From: Gammaproteobacteria bacterium
GTDB lineage: Bacteria > Pseudomonadota > Gammaproteobacteria > Pseudomonadales > Azotimanducaceae
DNA length: 51,079 nucleotides
Direction: 5' to 3'
Assembly (NCBI GenBank): GCA_028824555.1
Contig: JAPPDJ010000181.1
Coordinates: 1-51,079 of the forward strand
In this document: positions 1 through 7,385 of the stretch, in pieces
Layout of the letters: each line of letters begins with the position of its first letter
Position numbering within the stretch: the stretch's first letter is position 1
Position numbers and translations under genes: made by a program
The notes under the pieces: model-generated
The model's database searches: none
What the model was told of the DNA's origin: nothing
What the model saw: the letters and a program-made list of their open reading frames with translations, nothing else

Positions 1-50
1 CCTACGGGCTCAAAAGGAGCCCGTAGGGGCGACCCTTGTGGTCGCCCGTG
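1..50. repeat. Dispersed palindromic repeat (family D) with adjacent hairpin
   Basis: Positions 1-27 are a perfect inverted repeat: 11-bp arms CCTACGGGCTC / GAGCCCGTAGG around AAAAG. It runs into a second hairpin at 27-48 (GGGCGACC / GGTCGCCC). A near-identical copy of 21-50 lies in reverse orientation at 50172-50200, and weaker relatives (CGTAGGGGC...) are at about 15420-15445 and 50106-50130. This is an intergenic REP-like element that could also act as a terminator for genes outside the window. Confidence 0.7.
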
Positions 51-101
51 GGTCATACCGGCACCGTTCACAGCGCGAACACGGGGGAGGACAAGCCCCG
101 C

Positions 102-974
102 CTACGATGTCGTGGCTAGTGCTTGGACGACAGTTGCGGACAAATCCTCGCCGGTCAGGCGTTCGTAGGTTTCGAGCCAGCCGGGGTTGGCAAGGTTGAT
201 TTCCAGGACATGGGGCCATGCCATGTCGATGGCGGCGAAGCCTACGCCTTGGTGAAGGAGGCGGCCGGCCAGTTTTTCCGCGAGTGCCTGCTCGTCGGGT
301 TCGAGCGTTGCCGGCATCGGGGTTGCGCCAGCGTGAAGATTGCCGCGATGGTCGCTTGGCGCTTTGCCGTAGGCCCCCACCACGTGGCCCCCGGCCAAAA
401 GCACGCGCCGCTCGCCTCGTTCCATGGGAATGCGTCGTTGCAGCAGGGCATAGCGACCGTCCCGAGTCAGATGGCCGAGGATTGCGCCAAGGTTCGCATC
501 ACCAGCGCGCAACAGGAACACGTCCCTGCCGAAGCTTCCCGCCGGCGGCTTGCCGATCCACTCTCCGCCGGATTGGATCAGCGCCGCAAGCGCGGAAGGA
601 TCGTTGGAGAGGTGCGATTCCGGCTGCGGAATGTCGGGATGGTCCAGATAGAGCGAGACCTTGCCGTGCTGGCGCGTCAGGGCGGCAGGAGTGTTGACGA
701 ACAGGTCTTCGGGCAAGGCACTTAGCATCTGCATCCGGTCCAGGTATGTGGTTGCGTCGCCGAAGCCGAGGACGAAGTAGCGATCCCGGCCTGCCAGGGG
801 CACGCGTACGCCGTCGGAGCTCACGCCAGATAGCTGCCGCTCATCGAGGGCGAGCGACTCGTGCTCGATGCAGACCGTCTCCCAACCGGCAGCGGTGAAG
901 GCGCGTGGCAGCCGGGTGTGGTTGTCGTTGGCGGAACGGCCGCTCAAAGCTACGAGGAAGGCGATGCTGGGCAT
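102..974 (-). CDS. ATP-grasp protein, glutathione synthetase-like
   Basis: A 290-aa soluble ATP-grasp ligase resembling prokaryotic glutathione synthetase (about 315 aa). The N-terminal half matches a GshB pre-ATP-grasp domain. The central part has the nucleotide-binding lysine and flexible loop (WIGKPPAGSFGRDVF, about residues 138-152). The C-terminus has the metal-binding acidic segment (AIDMAW then VLEINLANPGWLETYERLTG), as in GshB. Whether the substrate is gamma-glutamylcysteine plus glycine or another amino acid cannot be read from the sequence. The gene lies 66 bp downstream of higA on the same strand, so it may be read through from the toxin-antitoxin promoter. No strong ribosome binding site precedes the ATG. 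A short piece of its sequence (815-848) is echoed upstream of higB at 1696-1729. Confidence 0.75.
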   Translation of the reverse strand: MPSIAFLVALSGRSANDNHTRLPRAFTAAGWETVCIEHESLALDERQLSGVSSDGVRVPLAGRDRYFVLGFGDATTYLDRMQMLSALPEDLFVNTPAALTRQHGKVSLYLDHPDIPQPESHLSNDPSALAALIQSGGEWIGKPPAGSFGRDVFLLRAGDANLGAILGHLTRDGRYALLQRRIPMERGERRVLLAGGHVVGAYGKAPSDHRGNLHAGATPMPATLEPDEQALAEKLAGRLLHQGVGFAAIDMAWPHVLEINLANPGWLETYERLTGEDLSATVVQALATTS

Positions 975-1040
975 GACCCGTCGAGGCAGCGAAGGAGCGG
1001 CGTTTACGACGACTTCGGTCTTGGCAAACGCGACCGAGGG

Positions 1041-1343
1041 TCAGCCGGCTCGGGCTCGGAGGGTTGGAATCGCGGACAGGTCAACAGAGCGTGCGGCGAC
1101 TGCCAGATCGTGACTGCGTTGCAGGTTCGTCCATAGCTGTGCGCCATTGCCGAGCAGCTTGCCGAGTCGTAAGGCCATTTCCGCTGTGACGGGACGCCTC
1201 TCGTCGAGGATGTCGTGGAGGGTCTTGAAGGGAATCCCAAGTGCGGCGGCCACTTCCGCCTTGCTCATGCCAAGTGCCGGCAGGACATCTTCCCGCAGTA
1301 TCTCCCCCGGATGGGCGGGCGTGATGGATGCGTGCCTTTCCAT
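1041..1343 (-). CDS. higA: HigA-family antitoxin (XRE helix-turn-helix)
   Basis: A 100-aa HigA/VapI antitoxin. It begins with the family signature HPGEILREDVLPALGMSK and carries a helix-turn-helix around residues 25-60 (MSKAEVAAALGIPFKTLHDILDERRPVTAEMALRLGKLLG). It is expected to bind and neutralise the upstream HigB RNase and to repress its own operon. The start overlaps the higB stop by one base (TGATG at 1341-1345), so the two are translationally coupled. The toxin-first order is typical of higBA. Confidence 0.93.
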   Translation of the reverse strand: MERHASITPAHPGEILREDVLPALGMSKAEVAAALGIPFKTLHDILDERRPVTAEMALRLGKLLGNGAQLWTNLQRSHDLAVAARSVDLSAIPTLRARAG

Positions 1344-1621
1344 CAGTGATAGTCCTCAATGTCCACGTCCACAGCTACGTCGTCATTCCAGCCGAACGTA
1401 ACCCGGTAGTTCGCCGTTAGCCGCACGGCATAACGGCCCGCCAAGTCGCCCTTCATGGGGTGGAAATACGACCCCGGATATCGCATCGCCTCGGGATGCT
1501 CGGCGCTGTCGAGCGCGGAGAGGATACGGCGCAGCTTGTCTGTCCATTCTGGATTCAGCCCTCTGGTTCGACCATTGGTCCAGTAGTCCCGAAGCGCCTT
1601 GTGCCTAATGCTCCCGATCAC
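1343..1621 (-). CDS. higB: HigB-family toxin (RelE superfamily mRNA interferase)
   Basis: A 92-aa RelE/HigB-like toxin, expected to cleave mRNA on the ribosome. It opens with GSIRHKALRDYWTNGRTRGL and contains the family core GDLAGRYAVRLTANYRVTF, with the conserved arginine and tyrosine positions, followed by DVDIEDYH. I chose the GTG at 1621 because it gives the usual family length of about 92 aa. The open frame extends upstream to 1705, but that stretch is unlike the family and partly matches a duplicated fragment of the neighbouring ATP-grasp gene. It overlaps higA by one base. Confidence 0.9.
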   Translation of the reverse strand: MIGSIRHKALRDYWTNGRTRGLNPEWTDKLRRILSALDSAEHPEAMRYPGSYFHPMKGDLAGRYAVRLTANYRVTFGWNDDVAVDVDIEDYH

Positions 1622-1756
1622 GACGCAAACGTGCAGTCGCAGCGTGAATATGTCAAGGGGCAAGGGCAGAAGCGCCTGGCACCATGCCGTGCTGACGGAG
1701 CTCACGCCAGAGAGGTGCCGCTCATCAAGAAGTGTGGCATCAGCTTCTTGCGGTCG

Positions 1757-1969
1757 TCATGCGTACAGCAGGCGCTCGCCACTGGGCTGCGGTATCGCGT
1801 CGCCGAACTCCCGAGCGGTGTCGATCCACAGCTCCATGGCCTCGTTCACGCTCTTAAGGGCCCCTGCCTGCGTGTCGCCGTGCGCCATGCACCCGGGCAG
1901 TCCTGGCACCTCCGCGACGAAGGCGTCGTCCTCGTTACTCCAATAAAGGATGATCTCGTACTTGCACAT
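1757..1969 (-). CDS. HicB-family antitoxin without an obvious HicA
   Basis: A 70-aa protein with the HicB/UPF0150 fold signature: CKYEIILYWSNEDDAFVAEVPGLPGC, then AHGDTQAGALKSVNEAMELWIDTAREFGDAIPQP. HicB partners normally neutralise the HicA RNase. It lacks the C-terminal DNA-binding extension of long HicB proteins, so it is the short form. No HicA dsRBD-like sequence lies next to it. The only neighbour is a 35-residue coupled ORF directly upstream that stops on this gene's ATG (TGATG at 1967-1971). I chose the ATG at 1969 because the family similarity begins there. It may be a stand-alone regulator or an orphaned antitoxin. Confidence 0.85.
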   Translation of the reverse strand: MCKYEIILYWSNEDDAFVAEVPGLPGCMAHGDTQAGALKSVNEAMELWIDTAREFGDAIPQPSGERLLYA

Positions 1970-2076
1970 CACTCGTTGCCTCCGAGTTGGTACTTCAGCG
2001 CAAGCCGTCGGACCTGCCGGATTTGGTACGGCTTGGCATTGCCGTTGTCCCGTAGGAGCCATTCATGTCGGTTCAT
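1969..2076 (-). CDS. Short ORF coupled to hicB, unknown
   Basis: A 35-codon frame whose stop overlaps the hicB start by one base, the arrangement expected for translational coupling. The predicted peptide is basic ([20 protein letters not shown], then a [10 protein letters not shown] segment). It does not look like HicA, which is about 60 aa with a conserved histidine in a GSHH-type motif. It could be a leader peptide, a minimal toxin, the tail of a lost hicA-like gene, or chance. The divergent nadA start lies about 90 bp away. Only coupling and position support it. Confidence 0.35.
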   Translation of the reverse strand: MNRHEWLLRDNGNAKPYQIRQVRRLALKYQLGGNE

Positions 2077-2163
2077 GGCACGTACGCATTCGGCGTGACG
2101 TATGGGCAGTGTAGCGTAAGCGTCCGGGCTCGCTGGGCTGCCTGCGCGACGGGCGGTAGGTGT

Positions 2164-3204
2164 ATGATCGAAGCCATGCGTGATTACAGCCTGCAACCTG
2201 CCCAAGTGCCTGACTTTGTGCCGGAAGTGCTCGATGGTGCCCGGCGCGAGGAGCTCAAGGAGCGGATTCGGGAACTCCTGCGCGAGCGGGGGGCTGCGCT
2301 GGTGGCGCATTACTACGTCGATGGCGATGTGCAGGATGTTGCTGAAGAGACGGGCGGGTGCGTGGCCGACTCGCTGGAGATGGCGCGATTTGGGCGGGAT
2401 CACCCGGCAGACACGCTCATCGTCGCTGGCGTTCGGTTCATGGGCGAGACGGCGAAGATCCTCTCGCCGGAGAAGCGGGTGTTCATGCCGACGCTGAAGG
2501 CGGAGTGCTCGCTCGATATCGGCTGCCCGCCGGACGAGTTTCGCGCCTTTTGCGAGGCGAATCCCGACAGGACGGTGGTGGTCTATGCCAATACGTCCGT
2601 GGCCGTGAAGGCCATGTCGGATTGGGTGGTCACGTCCAGCGTCGGCCTCAAGATTGTCGAGCATCTCGCGGCCCGCGGCGAGAAGATTTTGTGGGCGCCG
2701 GACAAGCACCTCGGTGCCTACATCGCCGCCAAGACCGGGGCCGACATGCTGCTGTGGAGCGGTGCTTGCGTCGTCCACGAGGAGTTCAAGTTTCAGGCGC
2801 TGCTCGACATGAAGGCGGTGTATCCGGACGCCGGGGTTCTGGTGCATCCGGAGTCGCCGGCGGCGGTGATCGACATTGCCGATTGCGTGGGCTCCACGAG
2901 CCAGATCATTAGGGCCTCGCAGGAACTTCCGCACCAGACCTTCATCGTCGCCACCGACCGGGGCATCTTCCACAAGCTGCGCAAGGAATCGCCGGGCAAG
3001 CGGTTCATCGAAGCGCCGACAGCGGGGGACGGCGCCACCTGCCGCAGTTGCGCACATTGCCCCTGGATGGCGATGAACGAACTGCAAGCCCTTGCCGACA
3101 CCCTCGAACGGCTCGATGAATCACCGAACGAGATACTCGTGGATGCCCAGACCGCGAAGCGGGCATTGCGACCGCTCGACCGGATGCTGAGCTTCAGCGC
3201 ATGA
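2164..3204 (+). CDS. nadA: Quinolinate synthase A
   Basis: A 346-aa NadA, the [4Fe-4S] enzyme that condenses iminoaspartate with dihydroxyacetone phosphate to quinolinate in de novo NAD synthesis. The three cluster ligands fall in the expected contexts: C115 ([11 protein letters not shown]), C202 ([10 protein letters not shown]) and the [15 protein letters not shown] block (C293, C296, C299), where the last cysteine normally serves as the ligand. The N-terminal [14 protein letters not shown] segment, with the substrate-binding histidine and tyrosines, is also typical. The frame is open from 2065, but family similarity starts near 2164. An ATG at 2176 is an alternative start. No other nad genes adjoin it; it is transcribed divergently from the hicB locus. 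Confidence 0.96.
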   Translation: MIEAMRDYSLQPAQVPDFVPEVLDGARREELKERIRELLRERGAALVAHYYVDGDVQDVAEETGGCVADSLEMARFGRDHPADTLIVAGVRFMGETAKILSPEKRVFMPTLKAECSLDIGCPPDEFRAFCEANPDRTVVVYANTSVAVKAMSDWVVTSSVGLKIVEHLAARGEKILWAPDKHLGAYIAAKTGADMLLWSGACVVHEEFKFQALLDMKAVYPDAGVLVHPESPAAVIDIADCVGSTSQIIRASQELPHQTFIVATDRGIFHKLRKESPGKRFIEAPTAGDGATCRSCAHCPWMAMNELQALADTLERLDESPNEILVDAQTAKRALRPLDRMLSFSA

Positions 3205-3295
3205 CTTCCGGCGGCGGGCGACTGCCGCAGTGCAATCTCCTTCACATTCGCCGCGAACCGGATCGCGCCGATCACGTTTGTCGGGAGCGCGAGTT

Positions 3296-4186
3296 GTGAG
3301 TCTAGGCTTGGCGTGCGTGGACGGCGCCAGCGGCTTCATCGGCTCGCATCTCACAGCGCATCTTCGTGCCGTTGGATGGGAGGTGGAAGAGGCAAGCGTT
3401 CGGGCAGGGCGGCCGATTGCGATGCCGCAGGGGGCCACGGTGTTCCACTTGGCTGGCCTCGCGCACGATGCCGGTGCCGATGGACGGACCCTGATGCGTG
3501 CCAATCGCGACTTGACCTTGGCGGCGTACGAAGCTGCCGTCCTGGCCGAGGCGCGGGCTTTCGTCCATGTCAGCAGTGCGACGGTGTTGGGGCGAGGGCA
3601 TGACGTTCCCGCCGACGAGCGTGCGCCGCTCAATCCCGCCGGTGCCTACGCCGTCAGCAAGGCGGAGGCGGAAATGGCGTTGCGGGAAGCGGTGGGCGGG
3701 GTTCCGGTTGCCATCGTGCGCCCGCCGCTCGTGTACGGCGCTGGCGTCAAGGCCAACTTCCTGCGTCTTCTCGGCTGGGTCGCACGGCGGCGTCCGGTGC
3801 CTGTCGTCGCCAATGCGGGTCGGCGGAGCTTCGTCTCGGTGGCGAATCTGATCCACGCGTTAGAGGCCATCGCGCGGGCAACGCCGACGCAGGAGCCGTG
3901 CAGAATCTGGCATGTGCGAGATGGTGAGGATGTGGCCTTTGACGAACTTTGCCGGCGGCTTGGCGATGCGCTTGGTGCACCGGCGCGCACTTGGCGCGTG
4001 CCGCAGCCCCTTGCAACCCTGGGCTTGGGGCTTGTGCGACAGGGCGGCGGCCCGAACCCGTTCGAAGCCTTGCGCCTCGATGACACATCGCTGCGATGCG
4101 AACTTGACTGGCGGCCCCTAGAGTCGCTCGACAAGGGGCTTGGCGAAGTGGCGCGCTGGTTCCGCACAATCGAAGCTGGCCCATGA
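3296..4186 (+). CDS. NAD-dependent sugar epimerase/dehydratase, WbpV-like
   Basis: A 296-aa extended-SDR protein. It has the dinucleotide-binding GxxGxxG (GASGFIG, residues 10-16), the catalytic serine pair in HVSSATV (about 93-94) and the Tyr-Lys pair in GAYAVSKAEAE (Y118, K122). Together with the next two genes it reproduces the wbpV-wbpL-wbpM order found in O-antigen loci. A role in making a UDP-2-acetamido-6-deoxyhexose precursor such as QuiNAc or FucNAc is therefore the best inference. I start at the GTG at 3296, preceded by GGGAG at a suitable distance. The residue before the glycine motif is Asp where Thr is usual (VDGASG), and the first beta strand is unusually short. A longer start would add unfamilial sequence. 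Confidence 0.82.
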   Translation: MSLGLACVDGASGFIGSHLTAHLRAVGWEVEEASVRAGRPIAMPQGATVFHLAGLAHDAGADGRTLMRANRDLTLAAYEAAVLAEARAFVHVSSATVLGRGHDVPADERAPLNPAGAYAVSKAEAEMALREAVGGVPVAIVRPPLVYGAGVKANFLRLLGWVARRRPVPVVANAGRRSFVSVANLIHALEAIARATPTQEPCRIWHVRDGEDVAFDELCRRLGDALGAPARTWRVPQPLATLGLGLVRQGGGPNPFEALRLDDTSLRCELDWRPLESLDKGLGEVARWFRTIEAGP

Positions 4187-4240
4187 TTGCCGAGGGCCCC
4201 GGAAGGGCGTCGTTTGCGCTCCATCGTAAGCGTGACTCTT

Positions 4241-4344
4241 GGAGGGAAGGCATTCTGCCTTCCCTAGCGCCGATAGGCGCTTCTTTGCGTGGACGATCAG
4301 CGCGCGCCTGCGGCGCGCGAGGGAAGGCAGAATGCCTTCCCTCC
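4241..4344. repeat. REPIN/MITE-like palindromic element, family A copy 1
   Basis: A 104-bp element bounded by perfect 25-bp inverted arms: left 4241-4265 beginning GGAGGGAAGGCATTC, right 4320-4344 its exact complement. Each arm is itself nearly palindromic. Inside are two further hairpins, AGCGCCGATAGGCGCT and GCGCGCCTGCGGCGCGC. A second copy with the same internal parts in inverted order lies at 25565-25669, and shorter relatives at 16547-16573 and 50264-50312. It sits between the wbpV- and wbpL-like genes, where it could fold in the transcript. Confidence 0.88.
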
Positions 4345-4364
4345 AAAGGCCGGGCCGTCTGCGG

Positions 4365-5339
4365 ATGAAAGGCATGGACGTGGTAGCGATCATTGGCGCA
4401 GTTGCCGCTTTTGTCGTGGCGTTTCTGCTTGCCTTGCTCGTGCGGCTGTTCGCTCGCCCGCTGAGGCTAGTGGCTGCGGCCAACGCCCGCAGTTCGCACG
4501 AGGGCGAGACGCCGACCGGGGGAGGCTTGGGCATCGTCGTTGCCTTGCTCGCGTGGTTTGCGTTGGCGGCGCGGTTTGGCGAAGGCACGCCGGCTTCGAC
4601 GCTCCTCGTCAGCGGTATTGTCGTGGCCATCATTGGCTTGCTTGACGACCTCGAGGACCAGTCGCGCACTCTTCGCCTCGTCTGTCAGCTCGCCGCCGCC
4701 GGGATTTGCGTCGCCTGGCTCTTCCACACGAGTTTGTGGTTCGACTTGGCGCTGATCTTGCTCGCCGTGTGGTTCGTGAACCTCTACAACTTCATGGACG
4801 GCATCGACGGGCTTGCGGCCTCCCAAGGTGCTGCCTTTGCCCTTGGCGTGCTCGTGATGGGGGATGCGAACCTCGCGTCGGGCACGCCGCTCGTGCTCTT
4901 GGGAGCCTGCGCGGGCTTCCTGTGCCTGAACTGGGCGCCGGCGCGGGTGTTCATGGGCGATGTCTGCAGCGGCTTTCTGGGCCTCGTGGTGTTCGTGCTG
5001 GCGCTGTGGCTGCACGCGACCGGAGAGGTTCACGTCGCCGCCAGCGCCATCGTCCTCGCCGTGTTCTGGTTTGACGCCACTTGGACGCTGTGTGTCAGAA
5101 TCGTCACGGGGCAGCGATTCATGGAAGCGCACCGATCCCATCTCTACCAGATCATCTCGCGGCGGCTGGGCCACGGCGCCACTACGGGCCTCTTCTGGGC
5201 CTACTGGGCGCTTTGGCTGCTGCCGCTCGCTTGGGCTGTCGGTGCGTGGCCGGAGCTTGCGCCGGCGTTCGTGGCGCTCGCCTGCATTCCGCTCGCAATC
5301 GCCAGCGTGCGGTTGCGGGCGGGGCGAGACAACGGTTGA
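4365..5339 (+). CDS. Undecaprenyl-phosphate glycosyl-1-phosphate transferase, WbpL/WecA-like
   Basis: A 324-aa polytopic membrane enzyme of glycosyltransferase family 4 (MraY/WecA/WbpL). It would transfer an N-acetylhexosamine-1-phosphate from UDP to undecaprenyl phosphate at the inner membrane, starting O-antigen synthesis. Visible motifs are the aspartate pair in GLLDDLEDQ (D94, D95), the catalytic loop NLYNFMDGIDGLAASQ (about 139-154), FMGDVCSGFLG, and the late cytoplasmic HRSHLYQ motif of WbpL-type enzymes. About ten hydrophobic segments are present. I chose the ATG at 4365, after the repeat at 4241-4344; the upstream extension of the frame only reads through that repeat. A second ATG at 4374 is possible. 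Confidence 0.92.
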   Translation: MKGMDVVAIIGAVAAFVVAFLLALLVRLFARPLRLVAAANARSSHEGETPTGGGLGIVVALLAWFALAARFGEGTPASTLLVSGIVVAIIGLLDDLEDQSRTLRLVCQLAAAGICVAWLFHTSLWFDLALILLAVWFVNLYNFMDGIDGLAASQGAAFALGVLVMGDANLASGTPLVLLGACAGFLCLNWAPARVFMGDVCSGFLGLVVFVLALWLHATGEVHVAASAIVLAVFWFDATWTLCVRIVTGQRFMEAHRSHLYQIISRRLGHGATTGLFWAYWALWLLPLAWAVGAWPELAPAFVALACIPLAIASVRLRAGRDNG

Positions 5340-5353
5340 CACAGCGCGGGCCA

Positions 5354-5374
5354 GCAGTTCGCGCAGCGAACTGC
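5354..5374. repeat. Palindromic repeat family B, copy 1
   Basis: The palindrome GCAGTTCGC / GCGAACTGC with a three-base loop is followed by CAACGCACCCGCAAGGGCGCGC. The whole block recurs in inverted orientation at 15349-15392, and the palindrome alone at 30210-30230. It fills the 61-bp gap between the wbpL- and wbpM-like genes. Confidence 0.75.
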
Positions 5375-5400
5375 CAACGCACCCGCAAGGGCGCGCTAGC

Positions 5401-7359
5401 GTGAACCTCGCCTCAAGGCTGCTCGATGCGGCGATGGACCGTCTTGGTCGCCGTCAGAAACAAGCCATCGCCGCTGTCATCGACGCGATCGTGCTGCCGC
5501 TTGCACTGTGGTCGGCCATCGCCTTGCGGCTCGGCGAATGGAGCCCAGACGTGCAGCGATTCTGGCCCGCCTTTGTCGCTAGCGTGGTGGTGGGTTTGCC
5601 CGCCTTCTATGTCATTGGCCTGTATCGACACATCATTCGCTATGTCGGCACCCAGTTCGCCTTTGCGGTGCTGAAGGGGGTGACCGTCGCCGCCGCGGGC
5701 GTCGCGGCGGTGGACTACCTCTATCACGTGCCCGGCTTCCCGCGCTCCGCGCCGATGATCTTCTGGGTACTCTCCGTGGGGTACGTCTTCGGCACTCGCT
5801 ATCTCGTACGCGTGTATGCCGAGACGGTGGCCAGGATGCCGGAGTCGGCGGAACCGGCGGCGGTGTATGGCGCTGGTGCCGCCGGGGTGGAGCTCGTGCG
5901 CCGCCTGCGTGCGGGGCATGGCGAGGCCGGGGTTTCCGCCGATGCGGCAAGGCCCTTTCCGGTGGCATTCGTGGATGCAAACCCGGCGCTTCAGGGACGG
6001 CTCATCGATGGCCTGCCCGTGGTGGCGCCGGACGCGATCGGGGAGTTGGTGGAGGAACGCCACATTCGGCAGATGCTGGTTGCCTTGCCCGGCGTCAGCC
6101 ATGCCGAGCGACGGCGCGTGATCGCCTCGATGGAACCGCATCGGGTGCACGTTCGGCTCCTACCCGATGTGCAAGCCGTGGTGAGCGGTGAGGAGGCGCC
6201 GACGCTCAGGGACGTAGACGTGGTGGACCTGATCGAACGCGATCCGGTGGCGCCGATGCCGAACCTCTTGGCGGGTTGCGTCACCGATCGCGCGGTACTG
6301 GTCACCGGGGCCGGCGGCTCCATCGGTTCCGAGCTTTGCCGACAGATCCTCGCGCTTTCGCCGCGCCTCTTAGTGCTCCTTGACCAGTCCGAACTCGGCT
6401 TGTTCGACATTCACCGGGAGCTTGTCGCCCGCGCCGACGATGCGGAACTCGGCGTCCCTGTGGCCGCCGTGCTCGGCTCGGCCGGGGACGCTCGGGTGTT
6501 CGAGCGGGTGTTGGGTGACTATGGCGTGCAGACGGTCTATCACGCCGCCGCCTACAAGCATGTCGGGCTGGTGGAGCAGAACGTGATCGCCGGGGTACGC
6601 AACAACGCCTTCGGCACTCGTGAGGCGGCGCAGGCCGCCATCGCGGCAGGCGTCAGCGACTTCATCCTCATCTCCACCGACAAGGCGGTTCGCACCCGCA
6701 GCGTGATGGGGGCGAGCAAGCGGCTCGCGGAGATGATCCTGCAGGCACTGCAGGCGAGCCAACCCCGCAAGACGGGCGCTGGCACGCGGTTTTCCATCGT
6801 TCGCTTCGGCAATGTGCTTGGGTCGAGCGGTTCGGTGGTGCCGCTGTTCCACGAGCAGATCATGGCGGGCGGGCCGGTGACGGTGACGCATCCCGAGGCC
6901 ACCCGCTACTTCATGACGATTCCCGAGGCGGCGGAACTGGTGTTGCAGGCGTCGAGCGTGGCGAACGGCGGCGATGTCTTCCTGCTCGACATGGGCGAGC
7001 CGGTGAACATCCGCGCCTTGGCGGCGCGCATGATCCGCCTGCACGGCTTTACGGTGCGGGACGAGGCGCATCCGAGCGGTGACCTGGAGATTCGCACAAC
7101 GGGGCTCACGCCGGGCGAGAAGATGCGGGAGGAACTGCTGGTGGGCAACGAGGCGGCAGAGCCCACCGAACATCCCAAGATCCTGCGCGCCTTTGAGGTC
7201 TTTCCTTCTTGGTCGGAACTGGCCCCGGCGCTTGATCGCTTGCAGGCCGCCTGCGATGCCTTCGACGTGGAGGAGGTGCGGGCGTTCTTGGGCAACGTGG
7301 TCGAGGACGCCAAACTGGGCCACGAGCGCGGCGCGGACGTGATCCGGCTGCGACGTTGA
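5401..7359 (+). CDS. wbpM: UDP-GlcNAc 4,6-dehydratase, WbpM/CapD type (membrane form)
   Basis: A 652-aa protein close to WbpM in length (665 aa) and layout. The N-terminus has about four membrane helices (residues 20-140). A first Rossmann CoA-binding-like domain follows (VYGAGAAGVELVRRL). The C-terminal SDR dehydratase domain has VTGAGGSIGSELCRQ (glycines 303-309). The catalytic Tyr is replaced by Met, as in the WbpM/PglF group: ISTDKAVRTRSVMGASKRLAE, with M436 and K440. It would convert UDP-GlcNAc to the 4-keto-6-deoxy sugar used for QuiNAc/FucNAc, supplying the WbpV-like reductase/epimerase and the WbpL-like initiating transferase upstream. The start is the GTG at 5401; the ATG at 5434 is an alternative. 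Longer readings overlap the previous gene out of frame. Confidence 0.92.
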   Translation: MNLASRLLDAAMDRLGRRQKQAIAAVIDAIVLPLALWSAIALRLGEWSPDVQRFWPAFVASVVVGLPAFYVIGLYRHIIRYVGTQFAFAVLKGVTVAAAGVAAVDYLYHVPGFPRSAPMIFWVLSVGYVFGTRYLVRVYAETVARMPESAEPAAVYGAGAAGVELVRRLRAGHGEAGVSADAARPFPVAFVDANPALQGRLIDGLPVVAPDAIGELVEERHIRQMLVALPGVSHAERRRVIASMEPHRVHVRLLPDVQAVVSGEEAPTLRDVDVVDLIERDPVAPMPNLLAGCVTDRAVLVTGAGGSIGSELCRQILALSPRLLVLLDQSELGLFDIHRELVARADDAELGVPVAAVLGSAGDARVFERVLGDYGVQTVYHAAAYKHVGLVEQNVIAGVRNNAFGTREAAQAAIAAGVSDFILISTDKAVRTRSVMGASKRLAEMILQALQASQPRKTGAGTRFSIVRFGNVLGSSGSVVPLFHEQIMAGGPVTVTHPEATRYFMTIPEAAELVLQASSVANGGDVFLLDMGEPVNIRALAARMIRLHGFTVRDEAHPSGDLEIRTTGLTPGEKMREELLVGNEAAEPTEHPKILRAFEVFPSWSELAPALDRLQAACDAFDVEEVRAFLGNVVEDAKLGHERGADVIRLRR

Positions 7360-7385
7360 CCACACCCAAACTCGGAGAACAGCGG

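Noticed and set aside
1969-3087. Long open frame on the minus strand opposite nadA
   Set aside because: It is the antisense shadow of a clear NadA gene; the peptide is His/Arg-rich and unlike any family. Only its last 35 codons, outside nadA, are kept as a possible short ORF.
4241-4344. Possible insertion sequence
   Set aside because: There is no transposase and the element is only 104 bp; it fits a non-autonomous REP/MITE-type repeat.
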